Shown piece by piece: positions 1 to 8,410 of a stretch of DNA of 64,000 nucleotides (the first letter of the stretch is position 1; the number at the start of each line of letters is the position of its first letter). The notes under the pieces are model-generated. The model saw nothing but the letters and a program-made list of their open reading frames with translations, made no database searches and was not told where the DNA came from. The DNA comes from an uncultured bacterium (GTDB lineage: Bacteria; Planctomycetota; UBA1135; GCA-002686595): positions 1 through 64,000 of the forward strand of contig CAJQPT010000095.1 of assembly GCA_905480285.1 (NCBI GenBank), read 5' to 3'. The translations under genes were made by a program, and so were the position numbers.

Positions 1-901
1 CCCCGGGCTGAAACGGGTACTTGTCGTGCACGGTGTCCCCGAGCACGCCCGCAGCGGCCTCGGCTTGGGCCATCCGGTCCGCCGGGACCTCGGCGCGCAG
101 CGCAGGCAGGATCACCTCGCCGGTGTCGGCGTCCTCCACCCTGTCGAGGAGCCGCCGCGCCACGCGGAAGCTCGACGGCACCACGCCGCTCGCGTCGCCG
201 GAGTGGATCCCCTCGGAGACAGTCGAGACCCGGAGGTCGCCGTTGACGTTGCCGCGCAGGGAGGTGCACAGCCACATCCGCTCGTAGTCTCCCGCGCCGC
301 TGTCGAGGCACACCACGAGCCCCGGCGTCCCGATGCGCCCCTTGAGGTGGTCCACGTAAGCGGCGAGGTCCGGGCTCCCGCTCTCCTCGCTGGTCTCGAT
401 CAGGCAGACGCAGCGCGGGTGTGGCGCGCCCTGATCCTGCAGCGCTTCAAGAGCGCCGAGGGATCCGAACACGGCGTACCCATCGTCCGCCGCCCCGCGA
501 CCGTAGAGCTTGCCGTCCTCGACCACGGGCTCCCAGGGACCCTTGTTCTCATCCCAGCCGGTCACCTCGGGCTGCTTGTCCAGGTGGCCATACATGAGGA
601 TCGTGCCGCCGTCCGCGCCGGCCGGCATGCCAAAGGCGGGCACCTCCACGAGTAGCGTCGGCGTCAGGCCCTCGAGGCGGATGATCTCGACGGTCATACC
701 CGCGAGCTTCCGCTCGCGGCACCAGGCGGCCGCCAGCTCGACCGCGTCGTCCAGGAAGCCGTTGGCCGCCCAGTCCGCGTCGAAGGCCGGTGACTTGGCC
801 GGGATACGGATGAAGTCGGAGATGGCAGGGAGGATCGAATCCCGCCAGGAGCGGGCGACGTGGTCCCGGAGCGCAGCCGGGTCGAGCGTGGCGGAGGTCA
901 T
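1..901 (-). CDS. M20-family metallopeptidase (dipeptidase type), 3' end beyond window
   Basis: The first 300 codons of a zinc-dependent M20/M25/M40 exopeptidase run off the left edge. The ATG is at 901. The metal-binding motif YGHLDKQPE lies at residues 104-112 (H106, D108). It is followed by GRGAADDG, which carries the bridging Asp, and ETSEESGS, which carries the catalytic Glu and the next metal ligand. The IHSGDASG segment marks the start of the dimerisation lid. The HLDKQPE form is typical of the carnosinase/beta-Ala-Xaa dipeptidase branch, which cleaves small peptides in the cytoplasm. No signal peptide is visible. The start lies 20 bp from the divergent lipoprotein gene, so the two must share a very compact control region. 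Confidence 0.9.
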   Translation of the reverse strand, partial: MTSATLDPAALRDHVARSWRDSILPAISDFIRIPAKSPAFDADWAANGFLDDAVELAAAWCRERKLAGMTVEIIRLEGLTPTLLVEVPAFGMPAGADGGTILMYGHLDKQPEVTGWDENKGPWEPVVEDGKLYGRGAADDGYAVFGSLGALEALQDQGAPHPRCVCLIETSEESGSPDLAAYVDHLKGRIGTPGLVVCLDSGAGDYERMWLCTSLRGNVNGDLRVSTVSEGIHSGDASGVVPSSFRVARRLLDRVEDADTGEVILPALRAEVPADRMAQAEAAAGVLGDTVHDKYPFQPG

Positions 902-921
902 GACGCTAGTGTGCAGGGAAC

Positions 922-3033
922 ATGGTCCCCCGTCACCCCGCACGTCGCTGCGCCCTCGGGCTCCTCGCCCTCACGGCCGCCTGCGGCGGAGGCGACCTCG
1001 AGGAGCCCGAGGTACCGAGCCAGAGCCCCAATCCCGATCCCCCCACCGCCCGTTGGGGCCAGGTCGAGCAGTTCCAGGCGGACCTGCTCGCCCCCCGCCA
1101 CCCCTCCGATGGCAAGGGCCTGGTCCGCGTGATCCGCGCTCCCGATCGAGTCGTCGCAGGCGGCGTTGGACGGTGGACGTTCGAGTTCGAGGTCGCGGAG
1201 ACAGGGATCGCCCCGGGCGGCTCGATCCACTTCATGCCGGAGCCCTTCTGGGGCTGGTCGACGCCTCAGGTCCAGCGCGCGGAGCTGCCGGGCTACACCA
1301 ACGTCGCTGTCAGCCGCGCGGAGACCACCCTGGCGGCCGAGACCTTCGGCGGCCAAGACTCGGGCCTGCTCATTCTCACCGTGGGCGGCGAGGGACTGGA
1401 GGGCGGCGACCTGGTCACCATCGACTACGGCGCCGGCCCCGCGGGCTCGAGGGCGGACCGATATGCGGGCCGCGACGCCCGGCTCTGGTTCTCGGTGGAC
1501 GGCGACGGCGACGGGGTCCGGGCCATCCTTCCGGCCTCACCTTCGGTGGACGTTGCGCCGCGAGCACCTGAACGCGTGGTGGTGCTGGGCCCGAGCACCG
1601 CTCGACCGGGAGAGGTCCTGCGGTTCCACGTGTCGGCGCTGGACGGCTGGGCCAACCGAGCCCCGGAGGTGGATGGCACGCCGTGGATCGGCCGCGCCAC
1701 GCTCAAGGTCCTGGGCGCTCTCTCAGGGGACGTCCCCCTGCCCGAGACCGTGGAGCTAGACGAGCAGGGGTTCGCGACCTTTGAGCTCATCGCCCCTGCG
1801 CTGGAAGCGCCGGAGGTCCTGCGGGTCGAGGCGGCGTTGACGCTACCGGACGGGTCCATCGCCCGATCCGTCTCCAACCCGCTCCTCGTCGACCTCGAGG
1901 CCCCCCGCATCCTCTGGGGCGATCTCCACGGTCACACGGGCCGCTCGGACGGGACCGGGGCCGTCGAGGACTACTTCCTGTACGCCCGGGACACCGCCCG
2001 CCTCGACGTCCTCGCCCTCACGGATCACGATCACTTCGGCCCCCGCTTCCTCGACGAGGTGCCCGCGTGGCAGGAGGAGATGCGGGAGGTGACCGAGCGC
2101 TTCAACGCCCCCGGAGGGCTGGTCACGCTCCACGGCTACGAGTGGACCAGCTGGATCCACGGACACCGGCACGTCCTGCGCTTCGACGCTGGCGGCCCGA
2201 TCCTCTCGTCCATGGACCCTGCGACGGACACGCCGGCAGAGCTGTGGGCTGCCCTCGAGGGCCAGCCGGCCATGACCATCGCACACCACAGCTCCGGGAA
2301 CCCGATCCCCGTGAACTGGACGTACACGCCGGATCCGCTCATCGAACCCGTCACCGAGATCGTCTCCGTCCACGGCTCCAGCGAGGCGCGGGACGCGCCC
2401 CAGGTCGTCGCCGGCAGCCGAGACGGATGGTTCGTGCGGGATCAGCTCGATCGAGGCCTCCGCCTCGGCTTCATCGGCTCTGGAGACTCGCATGACGGAC
2501 ACCCCGGGCTCCCGCACCTGTCGCCCACCTACGGGTGGCGTCCGGCGACAGAGCGATCGGGGGAGGTCCCTGGCACCGGTGGACTGGCGGCGATCCTCGC
2601 CCCATCAGGCGGCCGGGCAGCAGTGATGGAAGCGCTCCGAGCGCGGGCCGCCTATGCCACGAGCGGGCCACGCTTGATCGCCCTCGTCGAGCGCTCTCCC
2701 GATGCCTCTGAAGGGAGCTCCAGGGTCAAGATCCGATTCCACGGCACGGCTCCATTGGACCGAATCGACCTCGTCCTGGGCCCGTCTATCGAGGGGGCTG
2801 CGGGGTCCGAGGTGCGCACCCTGCGCCCTGGAGCCGGCGACGCTGATCGCCCTGATACGCAGGCGATGAGCCTCATGGACGCCGCCTTCGAGGTCGACCT
2901 CCCCGAGACGCTCAGGCGCCGCTACTTCTACCTCCGGGTCGTCCAGGTCGACCGCGCGACCGCGTGGATCGGACCCTGGTGGCGAGACGGCCTCTCTGCC
3001 GGCGACCCTCAGGCCGAGCGGCGATCAGACTGA
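922..3033 (+). CDS. PHP/DUF3604-type lipoprotein, putative metal-dependent phosphoesterase
   Basis: The 703-residue product starts with a lipoprotein signal peptide ending in the lipobox LTAAC (Cys21), so it is probably membrane-anchored outside the cytoplasm. Residues up to about 330 look like beta-rich, Ig-like modules. The C-terminal half carries PHP-type metal motifs: DLHGHTGRSDG (about 333), LTDHDHFG (about 366), AHHSSGNP (about 454) and GSGDSHDGHPG (about 518). These match the DUF3604 branch of the PHP superfamily, whose substrates are mostly unknown. The ATG at 922 has an AGGG four bases upstream. The 3' end overlaps the convergent diguanylate cyclase gene by 25 bp. The domain call is secure; the substrate is unknown. 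Confidence 0.85.
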   Translation: MVPRHPARRCALGLLALTAACGGGDLEEPEVPSQSPNPDPPTARWGQVEQFQADLLAPRHPSDGKGLVRVIRAPDRVVAGGVGRWTFEFEVAETGIAPGGSIHFMPEPFWGWSTPQVQRAELPGYTNVAVSRAETTLAAETFGGQDSGLLILTVGGEGLEGGDLVTIDYGAGPAGSRADRYAGRDARLWFSVDGDGDGVRAILPASPSVDVAPRAPERVVVLGPSTARPGEVLRFHVSALDGWANRAPEVDGTPWIGRATLKVLGALSGDVPLPETVELDEQGFATFELIAPALEAPEVLRVEAALTLPDGSIARSVSNPLLVDLEAPRILWGDLHGHTGRSDGTGAVEDYFLYARDTARLDVLALTDHDHFGPRFLDEVPAWQEEMREVTERFNAPGGLVTLHGYEWTSWIHGHRHVLRFDAGGPILSSMDPATDTPAELWAALEGQPAMTIAHHSSGNPIPVNWTYTPDPLIEPVTEIVSVHGSSEARDAPQVVAGSRDGWFVRDQLDRGLRLGFIGSGDSHDGHPGLPHLSPTYGWRPATERSGEVPGTGGLAAILAPSGGRAAVMEALRARAAYATSGPRLIALVERSPDASEGSSRVKIRFHGTAPLDRIDLVLGPSIEGAAGSEVRTLRPGAGDADRPDTQAMSLMDAAFEVDLPETLRRRYFYLRVVQVDRATAWIGPWWRDGLSAGDPQAERRSD

Positions 3034-5078
3034 CGGCCGCTGGCAGGATCAGGCGCAGTACCCGCGCTACACACCCTGTTCCGGCCCCCTTCCTTGGCCT
3101 CGTACAGAGCCTCATCCGCGGCCTTGATCAGGTCATCGAACGTCTCCATCTCTGGCGTGGCGATCGCCACGCCGAGGCTCACGGTGACGGACTCATGGAA
3201 GTCCCCGTGGTGGACAGCCTTGGCCTCAATCGCCGCCCGCAGGCGCTCCGCGGCGAGCGACGCTGTCTCGGCCGTGCCGCCAACGCTGAGCACGATGAAC
3301 TCCTCACCTCCCAGCCGGCAGAGGACATCTGAGCCCCGGGTGTGAGACTGAAGATGGAGCGCGACGGAACGAAGGACGGCGTCACCAGTGTCATGGCCGA
3401 ACTGGTCGTTCACACGCTTGAAGGCGTCGATGTCGACGATGGTGACCGCCAGCCCGCGCCCGTTCCGGTGCATCCCCTCCCACTCCTGCTTGAGCCGCTT
3501 CATCGCGTAGCGGCGGTTGGGCAGGTGGGTGAGCGCATCGGTGAGCGCGGCGGCACGCAGCTTCCGGGTCATGATCCCGAGCTCAGTCACCTGGCGCAGG
3601 CGGGCGCGCTCCGCGGCCTCTGCGCGTTCGCGTAGCTGGATCGCGCGCTCCGCGGCCCCCACACGCGCGAGCAGGATCCGGGGGTTGAAGGGCTTCCCTA
3701 CGAAGTCATCCACCCCCGCATCGAAGGCCTCGACCACCTGCTCGTCGTCCCCGCATGCGGTGACGAGGATGAGGTACATGCGCGAGCCTGCCTGACTCCT
3801 ACGGAGGGTTCGACAGAGATCGACGCCGCTCATCTCTGGCATCATCCAATCCGAGATCACGATCTGGGGCGTGTGCTCGAGCGCCATCGAGAGCCCGTCC
3901 GAGCTCGAACTCGCCGTCATCACATCGAAGTTCTGACGCTTCAAGTGATGCGCGAGGAGGCGCAGCATCTGCGGGTCATCCTCGACGACGAGGATGCGCG
4001 AGGGAGCCTGCCCATCGCTGCTGAAGCTATCCAGCGGGAGCAGCGGACGGTCCAGGTCCTCCTGGAACACGCTCGGCTCCGCCGCCTCCTCGGCAAAGTC
4101 GACGCCGATCTCGAAGGTGGTCGAGATGAGCGCAGACCGCATGCCTCGCCGCTCCATCTCCGCGGCGATGTCCTGGAAGCTCCCGGCCGATGGAACCGGG
4201 AGATCGATCAGTCGACCCCAGTCCTCGAGGCTCGGCACGATGGCGTCACAGATCGAGAGCAGGGCGTCAGGGTCCATGGCGAGCTCTTCGCCCACGTGCT
4301 GCAGCGACAGGAAGAGGCCGCGCCAGCGAGCATCCTCGATCTCCCAGCTCCCGTTCATCACCCGGGCGATCTGGCGCCCGCTCCGGACAAGGTCCAGGAG
4401 CTCGGGCGGCCCTCCTACGTCCACGAGATCGTCATCCGAGGGGTCGGGGTCCATGGCGCGCAGTAGCGCCACCTCCTGGAACTCTCCAGGGAGTCCCCAG
4501 TGCTCCATCAGCTCGGAGGTCACCTCGAAGTGATCGATGCCAAACTCGCGCGCCTCGACCTTGGCCAGCGCGAGGTCGGGAGCCCCTGTGTTGGCCTTGA
4601 TGATGGCCGAGTAGCGCTCCGGGTGGACGCAGGCCAACGCGAGCTTCCCCACGTCGCACAAGAGGGCGCACGTGAAGGCCGAGGCCGGGTCAGGGAAGCG
4701 CGTCACCTGGGCCAACATGTGCACGGCGACGGCGGTCGCCAGTGAATCGGACCAGTACTGCTGGAAGTCGAAGTCCTTGGCCGCCCCGCGACGGTTGTCA
4801 GCGATGAGCGAGAATCCAAGGGCGACGGATCGCACCGCCCGCACGCCCAGACGCATGGTGGCCTGCGCCACCGTGTGCACCGCCGGCAGCCCGTCTCGAT
4901 TCGCCGAGTTGGCGATCTTGATGATCCGGCCCGACAGGGCAGGGTCCGCGAGCATGGTCTTGATCAGCTCGTCGTAGGCGAAGTCCTCCTTCGACGTCAG
5001 CGTCAGGATCTTCAAGCCGGCCGCCGAGGGTGACGGCAGGTTACCCGTCAGCCGGAGCTCGTTGAACTGGGGATGCAT
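3009..5078 (-). CDS. HDOD-REC-GGDEF fusion protein, putative diguanylate cyclase
   Basis: The 689 residues contain three modules. An HDOD domain spans about 8-290. A response-regulator receiver spans about 361-475, with acidic pocket VVEDD, phospho-acceptor Asp410 in ISDWMMPEMSG and Lys462. A coiled linker leads to a GGDEF domain at about 512-670. The active-site motif is GGEEF (590-594), and RGSD (581-584) sits five residues before it, the spacing of the product-inhibition I-site. The protein should make cyclic di-GMP under phosphorylation control. It is a paralogue of the gene just upstream (25 bp away), and the Hpt gene heads the cluster. HDOD domains usually act as signalling or protein-interaction modules without hydrolase activity. 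Confidence 0.93.
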   Translation of the reverse strand: MHPQFNELRLTGNLPSPSAAGLKILTLTSKEDFAYDELIKTMLADPALSGRIIKIANSANRDGLPAVHTVAQATMRLGVRAVRSVALGFSLIADNRRGAAKDFDFQQYWSDSLATAVAVHMLAQVTRFPDPASAFTCALLCDVGKLALACVHPERYSAIIKANTGAPDLALAKVEAREFGIDHFEVTSELMEHWGLPGEFQEVALLRAMDPDPSDDDLVDVGGPPELLDLVRSGRQIARVMNGSWEIEDARWRGLFLSLQHVGEELAMDPDALLSICDAIVPSLEDWGRLIDLPVPSAGSFQDIAAEMERRGMRSALISTTFEIGVDFAEEAAEPSVFQEDLDRPLLPLDSFSSDGQAPSRILVVEDDPQMLRLLAHHLKRQNFDVMTASSSSDGLSMALEHTPQIVISDWMMPEMSGVDLCRTLRRSQAGSRMYLILVTACGDDEQVVEAFDAGVDDFVGKPFNPRILLARVGAAERAIQLRERAEAAERARLRQVTELGIMTRKLRAAALTDALTHLPNRRYAMKRLKQEWEGMHRNGRGLAVTIVDIDAFKRVNDQFGHDTGDAVLRSVALHLQSHTRGSDVLCRLGGEEFIVLSVGGTAETASLAAERLRAAIEAKAVHHGDFHESVTVSLGVAIATPEMETFDDLIKAADEALYEAKEGGRNRVCSAGTAPDPASGRQSDRRSA

Positions 5079-5104
5079 GATGGGAGCGGGGGGCGCGGCC
5101 GCCC

Positions 5105-7159
5105 TCAGGCGGACAGGCGGCGCTTATGCGGCTCATCGGCACATGAGGAACTTTCCCTAGCCCCGCGAACCTGATTCCGGCCGAGATTCTTCGCCTGATA
5201 CACCGCGTCGTCCGCGGCCTTCATCATCTCGGACACGCCGGTGAAGCCCTGATCAAAGGCCGCCACACCGAGGCTGACCGTCACGCTGCCCCGATAGCCG
5301 TCGGCCTCGACGATGTTCTCCTCAACGACGATCCTGACGCGCTCGGCGAGGACTCGAGCCTCCTCCAGCACGGCCCCACGGGCGATGATGAGGAACTCCT
5401 CGCCACCAAGCCGCGCGACCTGGTCTTCGCCCCGGAGCGTGCTGCTCATGACCTGAGCCGTGGACTTGAGGACCCGGTCACCCACGTCATGGCCGTGGGT
5501 GTCATTGACCGCCTTGAAGTGGTCGATGTCGACCATCACCACGGCGAACTGGGTGCCACGTCGATTGGCAGACTTCCACTCGGACTCGACCCGCTCCATA
5601 GCATGCCGGCGATTCGGCACCTCGGTGAGCAGGTCCGTCAGCGAGAGCATCTTCAGCCTGCGGTTGAAGTTGTTCTTGTCCGCGAGCTGCCGGAGGATGG
5701 TGCGGCGGTCCTCCTCGATACGCCGCTGGAGTCCCACGATTCGCATCCCTGCCCGAAGCCGAGCCAGGAGGAAGTTCGCGTCGAACGGCTTCTGGATGAA
5801 GTCATCGACGCCGGACTCAAAGGCGGTCACGAGGAGGTCCTCGGCTCGCGCACCGGTCAGGAGCACGATGTACATGGAGGACCCGCGCTTGGACCGACGC
5901 AGCGCCCGAGTCAGCTCGAGGCCGCTCATCTCAGGCATCTCTTGGTCGGCGACAATGATGTCCGGACCCTCGCGCATGGAGATCCGCATCGCCTCCGAAC
6001 CGTTCTTGGCGAAGGTGACGTCGAAGCCCTGCTTGCGTAGCGTGGCGACCAGCAGACGGAGCGCGACAGGGTCGTCATCCACGGCGAGGACCTTGATCCT
6101 CTCGGACCCCAGCCCCCGCGCGTCCTCGACGGCGTCCGTGGTCGTGACGATCGTGTCTGCCACCACCGACTCGCACCTGATCGCGCCGCCGGTCTGCAGC
6201 TCGACCTCTTTCTTGAAGGCCTCGCGTCCCCGAGCGATCGCTTCCCTGATGCTGCTGAAGCTCACGTCGCAGGTGGAGATGTCGAGCCGCTCGCCCCACC
6301 GGCTCCACTCGCCCGAGATCTGCCCGAGCAGCCGATCGAGGTCGGCGTCGGAGTATTCGAGGACCTGCTGGAGCATCTCGATCTGCTCCCCCACCTCGTT
6401 GATCCTGCGCGGCGGTGTCGTCGCGGTGAAGAGCATGGCGGACGAGATGGCGTCCGCGAAGCGGAGCAGATCCGACAGAGAGTCGAGCTCTGCCGCTTCC
6501 TTACTGGAGAGCCTATCGAGGTTGAAGCTCTCGACGGCGGACGCGAACGACTCCGGGAGGCCCCAATCCAGCATCATGCAGTAGCAGATGGTGGCGTGAT
6601 CGATGTCGAAGGTCGCATTCTCGGCCGCGAGAACGACGCTCATAGGCTGCCCGCGCGTCTCGAGGAGCACCTTCGCGTAGGGCTCACTGTGCACCGTCGC
6701 CAGCGCGAGCACCCCCACCTCGGCGAGCAGGCCCGCGACATACCCCTCCTCGGAGGAGACGCCGGGGACGTGCTGCGCGAGCGACTTGGCGGCGACCGCG
6801 CGGGCGAGCGAACCCGACCAGTAGAGCGGGTAGTTGAAGGCCTTGCATGACCCATCATCCCGCTCGGAGATGACCGAGAAGGCCAGCGCCAGGTTTCGGA
6901 CGGTCGTCGCGCCGAGGCGCATGATGGCCGCTGAGACCGTGGTGATCGGCTCCTGGCCCGCCCGGTCGGCCGAGTTGGCGAGCTCCAGGATCCTGCCGGT
7001 GAGGGAGGAGTCCGACATGATCGCCTGCCCCATGTCATCCGCGCTGAACTCGTCGGTGCGCGTGATCTCGAGGATCTTGATTCCCACTCCCGCCGGCGAG
7101 GGGAGGGTGCCAGAGCTCTTGAGCTCTTCAAACTCGACGGGGATCGCGCGCTTCTGCAT
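5105..7159 (-). CDS. HDOD-REC-GGDEF fusion protein, putative diguanylate cyclase (paralogue)
   Basis: The 684 residues have the same architecture as the next gene downstream. HDOD spans about 7-290, and a receiver spans about 355-470 with acidic cluster DDD and phospho-acceptor Asp405 in VADQEMPEMSG. GGDEF spans about 505-660. GGEEF is at 585-589, with an I-site RGED at 576-579. Both cyclase motifs are intact, so cyclic di-GMP synthesis is likely. The start lies 21 bp after the hpt stop, so the three genes probably form one transcript. The pair looks like a tandem duplication that diverged, mostly in the linker between HDOD and REC. No histidine kinase is encoded nearby. Confidence 0.93.
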   Translation of the reverse strand: MQKRAIPVEFEELKSSGTLPSPAGVGIKILEITRTDEFSADDMGQAIMSDSSLTGRILELANSADRAGQEPITTVSAAIMRLGATTVRNLALAFSVISERDDGSCKAFNYPLYWSGSLARAVAAKSLAQHVPGVSSEEGYVAGLLAEVGVLALATVHSEPYAKVLLETRGQPMSVVLAAENATFDIDHATICYCMMLDWGLPESFASAVESFNLDRLSSKEAAELDSLSDLLRFADAISSAMLFTATTPPRRINEVGEQIEMLQQVLEYSDADLDRLLGQISGEWSRWGERLDISTCDVSFSSIREAIARGREAFKKEVELQTGGAIRCESVVADTIVTTTDAVEDARGLGSERIKVLAVDDDPVALRLLVATLRKQGFDVTFAKNGSEAMRISMREGPDIIVADQEMPEMSGLELTRALRRSKRGSSMYIVLLTGARAEDLLVTAFESGVDDFIQKPFDANFLLARLRAGMRIVGLQRRIEEDRRTILRQLADKNNFNRRLKMLSLTDLLTEVPNRRHAMERVESEWKSANRRGTQFAVVMVDIDHFKAVNDTHGHDVGDRVLKSTAQVMSSTLRGEDQVARLGGEEFLIIARGAVLEEARVLAERVRIVVEENIVEADGYRGSVTVSLGVAAFDQGFTGVSEMMKAADDAVYQAKNLGRNQVRGARESSSCADEPHKRRLSA

Positions 7160-7180
7160 GGAATCAAGCCCTGAGCTGAA

Positions 7181-7624
7181 TCAGATGGCACCAAGGACGG
7201 CCTTGAGGGCCACCTGGACCTCCGCGTACATGGCCACCGCCCGGCGACCCGTCAAGATGAGGTCTTCGCTCTGCTCGCTGGACCGGCAGTGACTCTCCAG
7301 CTCCGCGCAGCAGCGCGAGAACTCGACGGCCCCGACGTGCGCGCTCGATGACTTGAGCGCGTGCGCAGCCTGGAGGACCCGGTCCTTCTCGAGCCCCTCC
7401 AACCCGGCGTGCATCTCATTCACACGAGTCAGAGCCTCGGCGAGGAAGAGCTCGACGATCTCCGAGAGAAACTCGGCGTCTCCTCCACCTAGCTCTCGGA
7501 GGACATCGAGCGCCTTAGCGTCGAGGATCTCGCCGCCACCGTTCTCCGGGCTGTGGTTGTGGGCGGCAGGCCCACCAGAATCTCCGCTGGTGTTCATGGT
7601 CGTGGGTCTCACAAATGGAGTCAT
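7181..7624 (-). CDS. Hpt (histidine phosphotransfer) domain protein
   Basis: The 147-residue product consists mainly of one four-helix Hpt domain (about 35-145). The phosphorylatable histidine is His88 in AAHALKSSSAHVGA, the classical Hpt signature. Hpt proteins relay phosphate between a kinase-linked receiver and another response regulator. Here the obvious targets are the receivers in the two downstream HDOD-REC-GGDEF proteins. The N-terminal 30 residues are low complexity. A second ATG at 7597 (MNTSGDSGG) is an equally plausible start, since neither has a clear ribosome binding site. It is the first gene of a probable three-gene operon. Confidence 0.88.
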   Translation of the reverse strand: MTPFVRPTTMNTSGDSGGPAAHNHSPENGGGEILDAKALDVLRELGGGDAEFLSEIVELFLAEALTRVNEMHAGLEGLEKDRVLQAAHALKSSSAHVGAVEFSRCCAELESHCRSSEQSEDLILTGRRAVAMYAEVQVALKAVLGAI

Positions 7625-7717
7625 CGACCCGGCGCGCCGGTTCCCTTTTGCCTCCGGCGCAGAAAGCCAACCGGATCATTCCTCCGGAAGATTTTTCCGA
7701 CCGTGAGGGCCGCGACG

Positions 7718-8410
7718 TCACTGACCTGGGGTCAGGGGGCCAGCGCTGCCAAAAGCCGACGTGAGGGCCTCCTTGAAGCGCTCCATGAGCCGCCCTGGCT
7801 CGGCGCTCCCGTCCCCCACATGGTCTGCGACCCGGGTCATCACGTCACCGCGCAGTCCACAGGGCGAGAAGCTCCTGTAGGCGTCGAGATCGGTGGTCAC
7901 GTTGACGGCGAGGCCGTGCCAGGTCACCCACCCTCTGACCGCAACGCCGATGGAGCAGACCTTCTGCGGTCCGATCCAGACCCCCGTGAACCCCTCTTCA
8001 CGACGGCCCTCGACCCCGACAGCGGCGAGCGATCTAATCACGATGCCCTCGAGCCAGCGGAGGTAGGCGTGCAGGTCCCGTTGCCCCTCCACCATCTTGA
8101 AGATCGGGTACGCGACTAGCTGGCCCGGGCCGTGGAAGGTCGCCTCACCGCCGCGCTCGATGGTCACCACGGGAAAGGGGACCCCAGCCGTATCTCCCTC
8201 CGCGGACCGCCGGCCCCGTGTGACGACGGCGTCGTGCTCCACGAGCAGGAGCAGGTCCCCGACCTCCTCCCTCAGCCGCGCCTGCAGCAGGTCCTGCTGC
8301 AGGCGATAGGTCTCCTCGAAACCGCGACGGCCCAGGTCGCGCACCTCGAAGGAGGGCCCGGAGGTGCTCTTGACCTCAGCCGGTTCGGGGCGGTCGTCGC
8401 TCGAGGTCAC
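7718..8410 (-). CDS. lipB: Octanoyltransferase LipB
   Basis: LipB moves the octanoyl group from acyl carrier protein to lipoyl domains, the first step of lipoate assembly. The 230 residues carry the family motif RGGEATFHGPGQLVAYPI. The conserved Lys is in QKVCSIGVAV and the catalytic Cys is in FSPCGL, after the AVNVTTDL segment. The gene is last in the lipA to lipB operon and overlaps lpdA by four bases (8407-8410), indicating translational coupling. Its substrate, the lipoyl domains of E2, is encoded in the same operon. The N-terminal 20 residues look disordered. Confidence 0.96.
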   Translation of the reverse strand: MTSSDDRPEPAEVKSTSGPSFEVRDLGRRGFEETYRLQQDLLQARLREEVGDLLLLVEHDAVVTRGRRSAEGDTAGVPFPVVTIERGGEATFHGPGQLVAYPIFKMVEGQRDLHAYLRWLEGIVIRSLAAVGVEGRREEGFTGVWIGPQKVCSIGVAVRGWVTWHGLAVNVTTDLDAYRSFSPCGLRGDVMTRVADHVGDGSAEPGRLMERFKEALTSAFGSAGPLTPGQ

